NCBI RefSeq assembly: GCF_934295145.1
Contig: NZ_CAKRAS010000047.1
Location: 1 to 24,464, forward strand
Reading direction: 5' to 3'
DNA length: 24,464 nucleotides
Source of the DNA: an uncultured Eubacterium sp.
GTDB lineage: Bacteria > Bacillota > Clostridia > Lachnospirales > Lachnospiraceae
How positions within the stretch are numbered: position 1 is the stretch's first letter; each line of letters opens with the position of its first letter. Below are positions 15,907 to 23,694 of this stretch, piece by piece. The notes below the pieces were generated by a model. It did not search any database. It had not been told where the DNA came from and saw only the letters and a list, made by a program, of their open reading frames with translations. The position numbers and the translations under genes were made by a program.

Positions 15907-15944
15907 TGATTTATTTTAATCAATATCATTGATTTATTTTAATC
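15907..15944. repeat. Exact 15-bp direct repeat upstream of the leuA promoter
   Basis: TGATTTATTTTAATC occurs at 15907-15921 and again at 15930-15944, with a 23-base period, about two helical turns. It covers roughly -35 to -73 relative to the inferred leuA start. AraC-type activators often bind tandem direct repeats of this spacing next to a weak -35. Because the leuA product carries an AraC domain, autoregulation is conceivable. Confidence 0.6.
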
Positions 15945-15958
15945 TAACCTGATATCAT

Positions 15959-17068
15959 CTAATGCACGCTAATGTATGACATTATCTCATCCATTAATTG
16001 TTCATCGACCTGATATGGGTATTGCGGATTCGCATAGACGGCGGTATGTTGGAAGTACTCAGTATAGGAACTGTACCAGATCGTACCGTCATTTATGCAC
16101 ATCATCATATAAGTCACATCAGACATTTCCCATGAAGAATTGTTTTCGAATTTGAAAGTCTGCGGTGTATCGAATTTAATTGTAATATAAATTCTATCCG
16201 GATCTAATTCGAACTCCTCTGCGGTATTCTGATCCTGAAGCTGATAGGAGGCAGCTTTATTTTCAATGCTGTTGCCCATCCAGCTAAACCAGATTGTTTC
16301 ATTGTCGGCAAGTTCGGTATCGCTGTCGGCAGTATAAGTAGATGACTGATACGAAATGCTAAATTCGCTGATGGAGTCTATTTTTTTGTCACTGAATCCA
16401 TAGGTTTCATAATAAGCATCCCGTTCTTCCTGTGCCTGATCGCCGGTTGCGATAACTGATAATCCGGCAAATGCAATCAGTAAAAGGACGATTGGACAGA
16501 TGATTTTTAAAAGTCCTTTCAGGCGTTCTTCTTTTTTTGTAGCAACACAAATGCTGTAGATTCCGCTGGCAATAAATGCACCAGCGACAAATCCGGATGT
16601 ATTTGTGATCAGATCATCCAATTCAGCTAATCTGCCGGTAAAAGCCTGAATAAATTCAATCGCAAATGTGGTGCAAAATCCGATCAGAACAAATTTCCAC
16701 CAGGAAAACCGGCGTTTCCGAAAGACAAGTTCAACCAGAAAACCATACGGCATGAATAACATACAATTCAGGGCAACCATTTTTAAAGAAGCCCCCACAA
16801 ACGGAACTTCCAACAGATTTCCAATGGAAAAGTCTGAAAAATGGAAAGAATATTCCTGTCCGATAATTCCTGTGATCCACAAAATCGTACAAAAATAGAT
16901 GGAAAGTAATAATTCACATCCAAGGCTGAACAGATTTCCTTTGCCGAGTTTATGAATCTGTCTCTTTTTAGTAAGAAAAAGCAGTGCTTCAATGACTGCA
17001 AATAAAATGATACCAAATGGAATACACCATTTGAAAATATACATTCCCTGTGTTAAGTAACCGATCAT
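15959..17068 (-). CDS. VanZ-like membrane protein with large extracytoplasmic tail
   Basis: A 370-residue protein. The first half holds about five or six transmembrane segments and a VanZ-like core: MPYGFLVELVFR, then IEFIQAFTGRLAELDDLITNTSGFVAG, which contains the conserved Glu, Gln, Arg and Asp-Asp residues. After a final helix (IICPIVLLLIAFAGLSVIA) comes a soluble C-terminal domain of about 150 residues, probably outside the cell, that I do not recognise. VanZ itself gives low-level teicoplanin resistance, but most VanZ-like proteins have no known role. ATG 17068 is preceded by GGGAG at good spacing; an upstream in-frame ATG at 17167 lacks one. It is upstream of the leuA leader on the same strand and stands alone. 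Confidence 0.82.
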   Translation of the reverse strand: MIGYLTQGMYIFKWCIPFGIILFAVIEALLFLTKKRQIHKLGKGNLFSLGCELLLSIYFCTILWITGIIGQEYSFHFSDFSIGNLLEVPFVGASLKMVALNCMLFMPYGFLVELVFRKRRFSWWKFVLIGFCTTFAIEFIQAFTGRLAELDDLITNTSGFVAGAFIASGIYSICVATKKEERLKGLLKIICPIVLLLIAFAGLSVIATGDQAQEERDAYYETYGFSDKKIDSISEFSISYQSSTYTADSDTELADNETIWFSWMGNSIENKAASYQLQDQNTAEEFELDPDRIYITIKFDTPQTFKFENNSSWEMSDVTYMMMCINDGTIWYSSYTEYFQHTAVYANPQYPYQVDEQLMDEIMSYISVH

Positions 17069-17220
17069 AACGTTCTCCCTCAAATTATTATTGCTTATCA
17101 TATTATTCCAGAGATTTATTAAAAAGCAGAAAGAATATTTATTAAGAAAATCTGAAGAAATATCCACTTGTGGATACCGAATGAAAAATTGTTATCAAAA
17201 TCGAATATCAATTTTCATAC

Positions 17221-17292
17221 GTGTTCAACTTAAATTGAACATAAAGGATCAGTAGATTGATTGTGTAAATAAAAAGTTACATAAGTTTACAA
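17221..17292. promoter_or_regulatory. AT-rich dyads upstream of the CoA-transferase operon
   Basis: The gap between the VanZ-like gene and the palindrome at 17315 holds GTTCAA-N6-TTGAAC (about 17223-17240) and TGTAAA...TTTACA (about 17264-17291), plus TATCCAC/GTGGATA near 17160-17175. These could be binding sites for an activator, but AT-rich chance dyads are common. No gene is seen in 17069-17645. Confidence 0.25.
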
Positions 17293-17314
17293 AAATGAGC
17301 AGGCTGACAGAGGA

Positions 17315-17537
17315 AGGTGGGTGTATGGGAGCGTGAAAGGAGCCTGTGCAGGACAAGACGGTAGGAAAATTTTCGTCGCATGTGTCTGCGCTTAGCCCGG
17401 CTTTTGAAGTGTGTCTGAACCCGCTGGTTGTGCGGGTGAGTTCGCGGAAAAAGCCGGAAATAAGCGGCGCAGCGTATGCAGAAAATTGTCCGTGTCTGTC
17501 CGCACAGGCTCCTTTTCACGCCCCTTCACAACCTCCC
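17315..17537. repeat. Large palindromic repeat element, copy 2 (inverted relative to copy 1)
   Basis: The outer arms GCGTGAAA plus GGAGCCTGTGC (17331-17349) pair with GCACAGGCTCC plus TTTTCACGC (17502-17521) almost perfectly, with weaker pairing beyond. An inner stem is formed by CCGGCTTTT at about 17406-17398 and AAAGCCGG at about 17450-17457. The minus strand of 17458-17489 matches 28 of 32 bases of copy 1, including CGCTGCGCCGCTTATTT, and both copies have GACGAAAATT at the other end. The outer and inner arm sequences differ from copy 1 but pair within this copy. It ends 22 bases before the sigma-54 promoter. Confidence 0.75.
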
Positions 17538-17558
17538 GTAAGCCACTAATTTAAAAAA

Positions 17559-17574
17559 TGGCACGCCTTTTGCT
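17559..17574 (+). promoter_or_regulatory. Sigma-54 (-24/-12) promoter of the CoA-transferase operon
   Basis: TGGCACGCCTTTTGCT matches the RpoN consensus TGGCACG-N4-TTGCW at every defined position, with exactly ten bases between GG (17560-17561) and GC (17572-17573). Transcription would start near 17585, leaving a 60-base leader. An enhancer-binding activator is required; the PrpR_N-type protein at 12113-13987 is the only candidate in the window. Confidence 0.88.
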
Positions 17575-17645
17575 CCATATAAGCACAACAAGATAAAAAG
17601 AAAAATAAACGCAATAAAAAAAAGCGAGAAAGCAGGAGGCTCATT

Positions 17646-18848
17646 ATGGCAGAAAGATTATTAGAAGGTGTTAGAGTCATTGATTTTACAGATTTCCTTG
17701 CAGGACCATATGTAGGAATGTACATGGCAGACATGGGTGCTGACGTTATCAAAATGGAAAATCTGACAAGTGGAGGAAACTTTGTGAGAAATGCTCGTCC
17801 GAAGGAGAAAAATACCGGACGCAGCATGTATTTCCAGAATTTAAACCGTAACAAACGTGGTGTTGCATTAAATCTGAAATCTGATGAAGGAAAAGAACTT
17901 TTTCGTGAGTTAGTAAAATCTGCAGACGTTCTCATTGAGAACAACCGTCCGGGCGTTATGAAACGTCTTGGTTTTTCCTATGAGGAATGTAAAGAAATCA
18001 ATCCGCGTCTGATTTACGCATCTATTTCCGGATTTGGTCAGTACGGACCGAACTCTCACAGACCAGGATATGACCTGATCGCACAGGCCATGGGAGGTTC
18101 CATGAGTATCACAGGATGGCCGGGACAGGAACCAACCAGAGCAGGTATGGCAATCGGTGATATGTTTGCCGGCTTAAACGTAGGATTTGCAGTCTGTGCA
18201 TCCCTTTACAAGAGACAGTTCACAGGTAAAGGTCAGATGATCGACGTCGCACTGGTTGACAGTATCGTATCCGGTATGGAAGCAAAAATGATGCAGTACA
18301 TTTATGAGGGCGTTGCTCCGAAAATGTCCGGAAACAAATACATTTCTTCTGCTCCATATGATTCCTTCAAAGCAGGAAACGGTCATTTTGTTATTGCAAG
18401 TGGAACAGACGTACATTTCAAAAAATTATCCGCAGCAATGGGAATGCCGGAACTGGCAGAAAATCCATTGTACATCGATACCGAATCCAGAAAAGCAAAT
18501 GCGGACAGTTTAAAAGAAATCATTGAGAAATGGGCAAGTGATAAAACTGTAAAAGAGTGTGTAGCTGCAATTGATGCTGTTGGTGTACCGGCTGGCCCGA
18601 TTTATGACTGTGCAGATGTTTGTGCAGACAAGAACATCGTAGAAGTACGTGAGATGCTTGTCAAAGTTCCGCACAAAGAGGCAGGAGACCTTACCGTTCT
18701 TGGAAACCCGATCAAGATGAGTGAGTATCCGTGCCAGTATACAAAAGCTGCACCGGATCTTGGTGAAGACAACTTTGCAATCTTTGAAGAACTTGGATTC
18801 TCCGAGGAGAAATTAAACGAGTACAAAGAGAAAGGTGCTTTAAACTAG
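17646..18848 (+). CDS. Type III (CaiB/BaiF) CoA-transferase
   Basis: A 400-residue family III CoA-transferase, which moves CoA from a donor acyl-CoA onto a carboxylic acid through a mixed-anhydride mechanism. It opens with LLEGVRVIDFTDFLAGPYVGMYMADMGADVIKME, the usual N-terminal nucleotide-fold region, followed by NRNKRGVALNLKS and the family segment ISGFGQYGP...GYDLIAQAMGG. By alignment from memory with formyl-CoA transferase, the catalytic aspartate is D172 in AIGDMFAG. Length is normal. AGGAGG lies six bases before the ATG. It is the first gene of a sigma-54-driven operon; the lyase follows after 13 bases. It probably activates the acid that the lyase then cleaves, recycling CoA. The exact acid is unknown. 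Confidence 0.93.
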   Translation: MAERLLEGVRVIDFTDFLAGPYVGMYMADMGADVIKMENLTSGGNFVRNARPKEKNTGRSMYFQNLNRNKRGVALNLKSDEGKELFRELVKSADVLIENNRPGVMKRLGFSYEECKEINPRLIYASISGFGQYGPNSHRPGYDLIAQAMGGSMSITGWPGQEPTRAGMAIGDMFAGLNVGFAVCASLYKRQFTGKGQMIDVALVDSIVSGMEAKMMQYIYEGVAPKMSGNKYISSAPYDSFKAGNGHFVIASGTDVHFKKLSAAMGMPELAENPLYIDTESRKANADSLKEIIEKWASDKTVKECVAAIDAVGVPAGPIYDCADVCADKNIVEVREMLVKVPHKEAGDLTVLGNPIKMSEYPCQYTKAAPDLGEDNFAIFEELGFSEEKLNEYKEKGALN

Positions 18849-18861
18849 GAGGTGCACAGCA

Positions 18862-19761
18862 ATGAAATTACCGGAATATGTAAAAGTGACAGAGGTTTGC
18901 CCGAGAGACGGATGGCAGAACCATAAAGTAGATATCCCGACAGAGACAAAGATCAAATATATCAAAAAAATGATCGACTACGGCGCAAAGAAGATTGAGG
19001 TTACTTCTTTTGTAAATCCGAAAGCAGTTCCACAGATGCGGGATGCTGCTCAGGTTTATGCAGAAATCAAAGATTATGCGGCAGAGCATGGCACAGACAT
19101 CATGGCACTTACCTTAAACAAACGTGGCGTGGATGATGCAAGAGCCTGCGGAATCAAAGAAGTATGCTTCGTTTTATCTGCAAGTGAGGAGCACAACCTT
19201 CGCAACTCCAGACGTACCATTGAGCAGTCCTTAGCTGATTTCAAAAATCTGGCAGGGGAAGCCGGAGATATGAAGATCATGCTGGCAATGCCGTGTGTAT
19301 TTGGCTCACCATTTGGGGATGAAATTCCAATGGAACGTGTGGTAAAATTGATCGAAGAAGCATTCAGTGTCGGTGTACATGAGATCGGTCTGGCAGACAC
19401 TGCCGGAATCAGCAATCCGTACCACACAAGAGAAGTGCTTCAGCATCTGAAAAATTATGTGGATTTTAAGGATGTGTCCATTCATTTACATGACACAAGG
19501 GGAATGGGTCTTGCAAATGCATATGTAGCATTAGAAGAAGGTATTACAAAATTTGATGCTTCTTTAGGTGCTATGGGCGGATGTCCGTTCGTACCGGGAG
19601 CCAAAGGAAATATCGGAACAGAGGATCTGTTAAATATGTTCCATTCTATGGGAATCAAGACAGATTATAACCTGGATCAGGTAGTAGCAACTGCGCTGGA
19701 GATGGGAAAAGAAATAGACGCAACCATCGGTACAAGCATGGCCTGCCTGTGCAACCACTAA
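18862..19761 (+). CDS. Hydroxymethylglutaryl-CoA lyase-like enzyme
   Basis: A 299-residue TIM-barrel lyase of the HMG-CoA lyase family, which cleaves 3-hydroxy-3-methylglutaryl-CoA to acetyl-CoA and acetoacetate. The key residues are present: R15-D16 in CPRDGWQN, E46 in KIEVTSF, H208 and H210 in SIHLHDTRG, the signature cysteine C241 in GAMGGCPFVPGAKGN and N250. RBS GGAGGTG precedes the ATG, and the gene is 13 bases after the CoA-transferase and 19 before the permease. Pairing with a CoA-transferase rather than with leucine-degradation genes suggests that a free acid is imported, activated and cleaved. HMG is the simplest substrate; a related 3-hydroxy acid such as citramalate is possible. 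Confidence 0.9.
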   Translation: MKLPEYVKVTEVCPRDGWQNHKVDIPTETKIKYIKKMIDYGAKKIEVTSFVNPKAVPQMRDAAQVYAEIKDYAAEHGTDIMALTLNKRGVDDARACGIKEVCFVLSASEEHNLRNSRRTIEQSLADFKNLAGEAGDMKIMLAMPCVFGSPFGDEIPMERVVKLIEEAFSVGVHEIGLADTAGISNPYHTREVLQHLKNYVDFKDVSIHLHDTRGMGLANAYVALEEGITKFDASLGAMGGCPFVPGAKGNIGTEDLLNMFHSMGIKTDYNLDQVVATALEMGKEIDATIGTSMACLCNH

Positions 19762-19780
19762 GACGAGAGAGGATAATGAG

Positions 19781-21055
19781 ATGGATGTTGTATCTTTATT
19801 GATATTTGTAGCAATTATCGTAATTGCATTTTTCCGCAAGAATAATATTGGTGTTCTTGCCCTGGCGGCAGGTGTTATCGCAGTTCGGATTTTCGGCCTG
19901 ACAGATAAAGACCTGATCAATTCCGTCAGTGTATCACTGTTTACCACATTGGTTGGTATCACGTTACTGTTTTCAATTATTACAAATACCGGTGCGCTGG
20001 ATCTTCTGGCAAGAAAAATCGTAGCATTAGCCGGAAAAAGAATCGGCCTGATTCCAATTCTTGTATTTTTAGCAGGTTTTGCTATTGTGGCAGCAGGGCC
20101 TGGTGGAGTTCCGGCTCTGGCTATCATTCCGCCACTGGCAGTAGCAATCGCAGTAGAAGTTGGTTATAACCCATTGATGCTGGCCTTGATCGGTATTTCT
20201 GGAATGTCCTGTGGACGTTTTTCACCGATCACACCGGAGTCATCCATCATTACAAGCGCAGTTCAGGAAGCTGGATTTTCAGTAAATGTTACACCGGCAA
20301 TCTGGGTAAACGTAATGATCACAAACATCATTCTTGCAGTAATTTTTTATATTGTATTCAAAGGATATAAAGTTAAAGCTGCACCGGATATGGAAGTAAA
20401 GAAAAACACAGAGAAATTTACAGCAAAACAGATTGTTGCTTTATTAGGTATCGTGGCAATGCTTGTTCTGATCATTGGATTTGATGTAAATATTGGTTTG
20501 GCAGCGTTACTGGTAGCAGCAGTATTACTGATTTTCCATGTGGCAGATGACGGAGCCTGTATCAAAGCAATGCCATGGAATACTATCGTTATGGTACTTG
20601 GCGTAGGCGCATTGCTCAGTATCGTAAACCAGATGGGTGGTATCGATTTGCTGACAAACGCATTGAGCAACATGATGAACAGCAAGACAGCAACTCCAAT
20701 CATGGGACTTTCCGCAGGTCTGTTAAGTCTGGTAAGTTCCGCACTTGGTGTTGTATACCCGACCATGATGCCAATGTGTATCGACCTTGGATCTTCCATC
20801 GGTGTCAACGCAGCAGCAATGATGTCTTCCGTAGCAGCAGCCGGAGCATTGAGTGGAATTTCCCCGATGTCAACAGGTGGCGCGCTGATCATCGCAGCTA
20901 TTACAGGTGATAAGAATATCGAGATGACAAAAGAAAAAGAGAACAAGATATTCGTACAGCTTCTGATCATTGCAGCTGTCAGCCTGATCTTGCTTCTGAT
21001 CGTGTCAGCATTATTCTATACACCGATTGCAAAACTGCTTTGTCCTGGAGCATAA
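19781..21055 (+). CDS. MatC-like dicarboxylate permease
   Basis: A 424-residue membrane protein with about ten to twelve hydrophobic segments. The N-terminal half (MDVVSLLIFVAIIVIAFFRKNNIGVLALAAGV to about 150) resembles the MatC N-terminal domain of malonate/dicarboxylate carriers in the ion-transporter superfamily. Two loop motifs, GPGGVPALAIIPPLA with CGRFSPITPESS, and SALGVVYPTMMP with GISPMSTGGALI, resemble the paired substrate loops of such carriers. AGAGAGGA precedes the ATG. As third gene of the sigma-54 operon after a CoA-transferase and a lyase, it most likely imports their substrate. It differs from the permease at 10335-11690 and need not share its substrate. Confidence 0.85.
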   Translation: MDVVSLLIFVAIIVIAFFRKNNIGVLALAAGVIAVRIFGLTDKDLINSVSVSLFTTLVGITLLFSIITNTGALDLLARKIVALAGKRIGLIPILVFLAGFAIVAAGPGGVPALAIIPPLAVAIAVEVGYNPLMLALIGISGMSCGRFSPITPESSIITSAVQEAGFSVNVTPAIWVNVMITNIILAVIFYIVFKGYKVKAAPDMEVKKNTEKFTAKQIVALLGIVAMLVLIIGFDVNIGLAALLVAAVLLIFHVADDGACIKAMPWNTIVMVLGVGALLSIVNQMGGIDLLTNALSNMMNSKTATPIMGLSAGLLSLVSSALGVVYPTMMPMCIDLGSSIGVNAAAMMSSVAAAGALSGISPMSTGGALIIAAITGDKNIEMTKEKENKIFVQLLIIAAVSLILLLIVSALFYTPIAKLLCPGA

Positions 21056-21166
21056 GAAAAACAGTATCGCACAGATAATATAGGAAAAACTTATGTTTCA
21101 GATTACCCTCATATAGAATGAATATTTTTCATTCACCTTCTAAATTACTATATACCATTTAACCAT

Positions 21167-21249
21167 GCAGTCGGATGAGCAACGATCCGATGCGCGAAAG
21201 GGAGAGGCTCCGAATGGAGAACCTCTCCCTTTCAATTTAATCCGACTGC
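21167..21249. terminator. Two-tier hairpin between convergent genes
   Basis: An outer 10-bp stem GCAGTCGGAT/ATCCGACTGC (21167-21176 with 21240-21249) encloses a perfect 11-bp stem AAAGGGAGAGG/CCTCTCCCTTT (21197-21207 with 21222-21232), which in turn holds CTCC...GGAG. It lies between the convergent permease and MATE genes. The inner stem is followed by CAATTT, a weak T run, so it probably ends one or both transcripts. Confidence 0.6.
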
Positions 21250-21295
21250 GTTGATTTAAAGGCAGAAATGAAACTGTATTTCGCAGATGAATGCA

Positions 21296-22645
21296 TTAAT
21301 TTTTACGGATGGATTTTACTTTTTGCATAGTGCGTTTCAGATAGATCACTGCCAGAATCATAACGATGAGTTCTGCAATGGGAAACGCCCACCATACGCC
21401 GGTTACATCGAATGCTTTTCCAAGAACATATGCGACAGGGAGAAGGATGAGAACCTGTCTTGCGGTTGAAATCAGCATACTTGGAATTCCGATGGAAAGT
21501 CCCTGTAAGGCATAGCAGACCATGATGGAAACACAGGCAAAAATGAATCCAAGACTTGTGATCCTGAGTGCGGTAATTCCCATGGAAGTCATTGTGGCCG
21601 AGGCATTGAATGCCTGCATGATCTGCTTTGGCAGTATTTGTAATAATACCAGACCGACAGCACCGATGAATGCCGAATAAATAGCACTGAGTTTGACCGC
21701 TTTTTTTATCCGGTCGTATTTCAGGGTTCCAAGGTTATACGCGACAATGGAAATGAGTGCGTTATTCAGACCAAACGTTGCCATGGACACAAAGGTATAC
21801 AATTTGAAATATGCGCCGAATACGGCGGTTGCTGTTGTAGAAAAGCCCAATAAGATCTTATTTATTCCAAAGGACATGATACTGCTGATAAACATTGTGA
21901 TTCCGGCAGGAATTCCGACAAAACAGATATTTCTTATAAAGTATTTCTCTGGTTTCAGATTTTTGACAGAGAATTGGATCTCTTTGTTATATTTAAGATT
22001 AAAAATAATGCCAAGCAGCATAGCGATGATCTGCCCGATTACGGTTGCGATAGCGGCACCTGCAGTTCCCATTGCCGGAAGACCAAAATATCCAAAAATA
22101 AGAATCGGATCAAGGATGATATTGATAACAGCACCGGTTATCTGTGTAATCATTGTGTAGGAAGTTCGGCCGGTTGACTGCAGTAATTTCTCAAATATGA
22201 GCTGAAAGATCTGACCGAAAGAAAAGATGCAGACAATGGCCAGATAACTGCAGCCCATACTGGAGATAGAAGCATCGTTGGTCTGTATTCTGTAAAACCA
22301 TTTAATTCCGGACAAGCCGAAGATCAGTAATACAAGGTAAACGATAAAACCCAAAAGGAGGCCATTTGCTGCCGTCTTATTGACTTCTTCCTGTTTTTTC
22401 TCGCCTAACAGGCGTGATAGCAGGGCATTTACGCCGACGCCAACACCTGTTCCAAGAGATACGATGATATTTTGGATTGGGAAAGCAAGTGATACAGCAG
22501 TAAGCGCTGCTTCGCTGTAATTGCTTACAAAAATACTGTCTACGATATTATAGAGTGCGCCGATGATCATGGATAAAATCATGGGTGCGGCCATTGTAAG
22601 TAAAAGTTTATTAACAGGCATAGTTTCCATTTTTTGTTCATTCAT
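21296..22645 (-). CDS. MATE-family multidrug/cation efflux transporter
   Basis: A 449-residue exporter of the MATE family with about twelve transmembrane helices. It opens with PVNKLLLTMAAPMILSMIIGALYNIVDSIFVSNYSEAALTAVSLAFPIQNIIVSLGTGVGVGVNALLSRLLGE, the typical first three helices of DinF/NorM-like members, and has the internal repeat PAGITMFISSIMSFGINKILLG. Such proteins expel cationic drugs or metabolites in exchange for Na+ or H+. ATG 22645 is eight bases after AAGGAAG; a GTG at 22654 abuts that site. It is divergent from a LysR gene by 165 bases, so that regulator may control it. Confidence 0.93.
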   Translation of the reverse strand: MNEQKMETMPVNKLLLTMAAPMILSMIIGALYNIVDSIFVSNYSEAALTAVSLAFPIQNIIVSLGTGVGVGVNALLSRLLGEKKQEEVNKTAANGLLLGFIVYLVLLIFGLSGIKWFYRIQTNDASISSMGCSYLAIVCIFSFGQIFQLIFEKLLQSTGRTSYTMITQITGAVINIILDPILIFGYFGLPAMGTAGAAIATVIGQIIAMLLGIIFNLKYNKEIQFSVKNLKPEKYFIRNICFVGIPAGITMFISSIMSFGINKILLGFSTTATAVFGAYFKLYTFVSMATFGLNNALISIVAYNLGTLKYDRIKKAVKLSAIYSAFIGAVGLVLLQILPKQIMQAFNASATMTSMGITALRITSLGFIFACVSIMVCYALQGLSIGIPSMLISTARQVLILLPVAYVLGKAFDVTGVWWAFPIAELIVMILAVIYLKRTMQKVKSIRKN

Positions 22646-22810
22646 ATCAATCACTTCCTTATGCTTTTTAGAAGCATTATAACAACATGTTTCGGAAAAC
22701 AGAATTACATATACAGAAACGGCATTAGATAAAAGCTAATGATTGATTGAAAGAAAGAAGTACATTATAATGAAAGAAAAATTTGGCTATTGAAAGGATG
22801 ATACTGTATT

Positions 22811-23674
22811 ATGACATCGCAGCAGCTTCAATGTTTTCTTCATGTAGCAGAGAGACTTAATTTTACAAAAGCAGCAGAAGGGTTGTATCTGTCGGTTCCA
22901 ACGGTCACACACCATGTGAAAAATCTGGAAGAGGAACTTGGAGTACAGCTTTTTTACAGAAATTCACGTATCGTAAAACTTACGGAACAAGGAGAAAAGT
23001 TTTATTATGATGCAAAAGAAATTTTGACAAAAATGGAAGATGCCAAAAAGCAGTTTCAAAGTAAGGAACATTCTGAGGCGGTTCCTTTTCGCATTGGCTG
23101 TGTAAGCGAAAAAGAGTTTGTGAAAATAGAACCGATATTGAAACATATGAAGGAAAACTATCCTTATGTCCGTCCAAGAGTAACAGTAAAGGATTTTTTT
23201 GATCTGAAAACGCTTTATGAAAACCAGCAGATTGAACTTGCAATAGCGCCGGATGATTTATCGGGTCAGGGAACATATAAAAAACTTTGCCGATATTCAA
23301 GTTATGCAGTTATGAAGCCGGATCATCTGCTTGCCAGGGAAGACAGTTTATCATTTGAACAGATAGCAGATGAGCGTCTGATCACGTTACCGCCAAAATG
23401 TATTCCGTTTATCAGAGGAAATAAATTTCAGGAATTTCTGGCGCTTCATTCCCAGGATCACATTCATGTTGTGAGCGAAAATGAGGGAGAAAGTATCTTG
23501 CTTGTAAAGTGCGGATATGGAATCGCGCTTCTGCCGGGATTTGCAATTCCGGAAGACGAGGAACTTGCCTGTGTTCCGATGGAGAATACGGAAAATATAG
23601 AATATGGGTTGTATTACAGAGGCAGTGAAAAACATATCAAATATTTTGTGAAAGAGTATGCAAAAAACTTTTGA
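22811..23674 (+). CDS. LysR-family transcriptional regulator
   Basis: A 287-residue LysR-type regulator with an N-terminal winged helix-turn-helix (FTKAAEGLYLSVPTVTHHVKNLEEELGVQLFYR, about 18-50) and a standard effector-binding half. AAAGGA lies about 12 bases before the ATG, slightly long. It is divergent from the MATE exporter and only 20 bases upstream of the metallo-hydrolase gene, so it may control one or both. The effector is unknown. Confidence 0.92.
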   Translation: MTSQQLQCFLHVAERLNFTKAAEGLYLSVPTVTHHVKNLEEELGVQLFYRNSRIVKLTEQGEKFYYDAKEILTKMEDAKKQFQSKEHSEAVPFRIGCVSEKEFVKIEPILKHMKENYPYVRPRVTVKDFFDLKTLYENQQIELAIAPDDLSGQGTYKKLCRYSSYAVMKPDHLLAREDSLSFEQIADERLITLPPKCIPFIRGNKFQEFLALHSQDHIHVVSENEGESILLVKCGYGIALLPGFAIPEDEELACVPMENTENIEYGLYYRGSEKHIKYFVKEYAKNF

Positions 23675-23694
23675 ACATTTTCGGGAGGAAGAAA

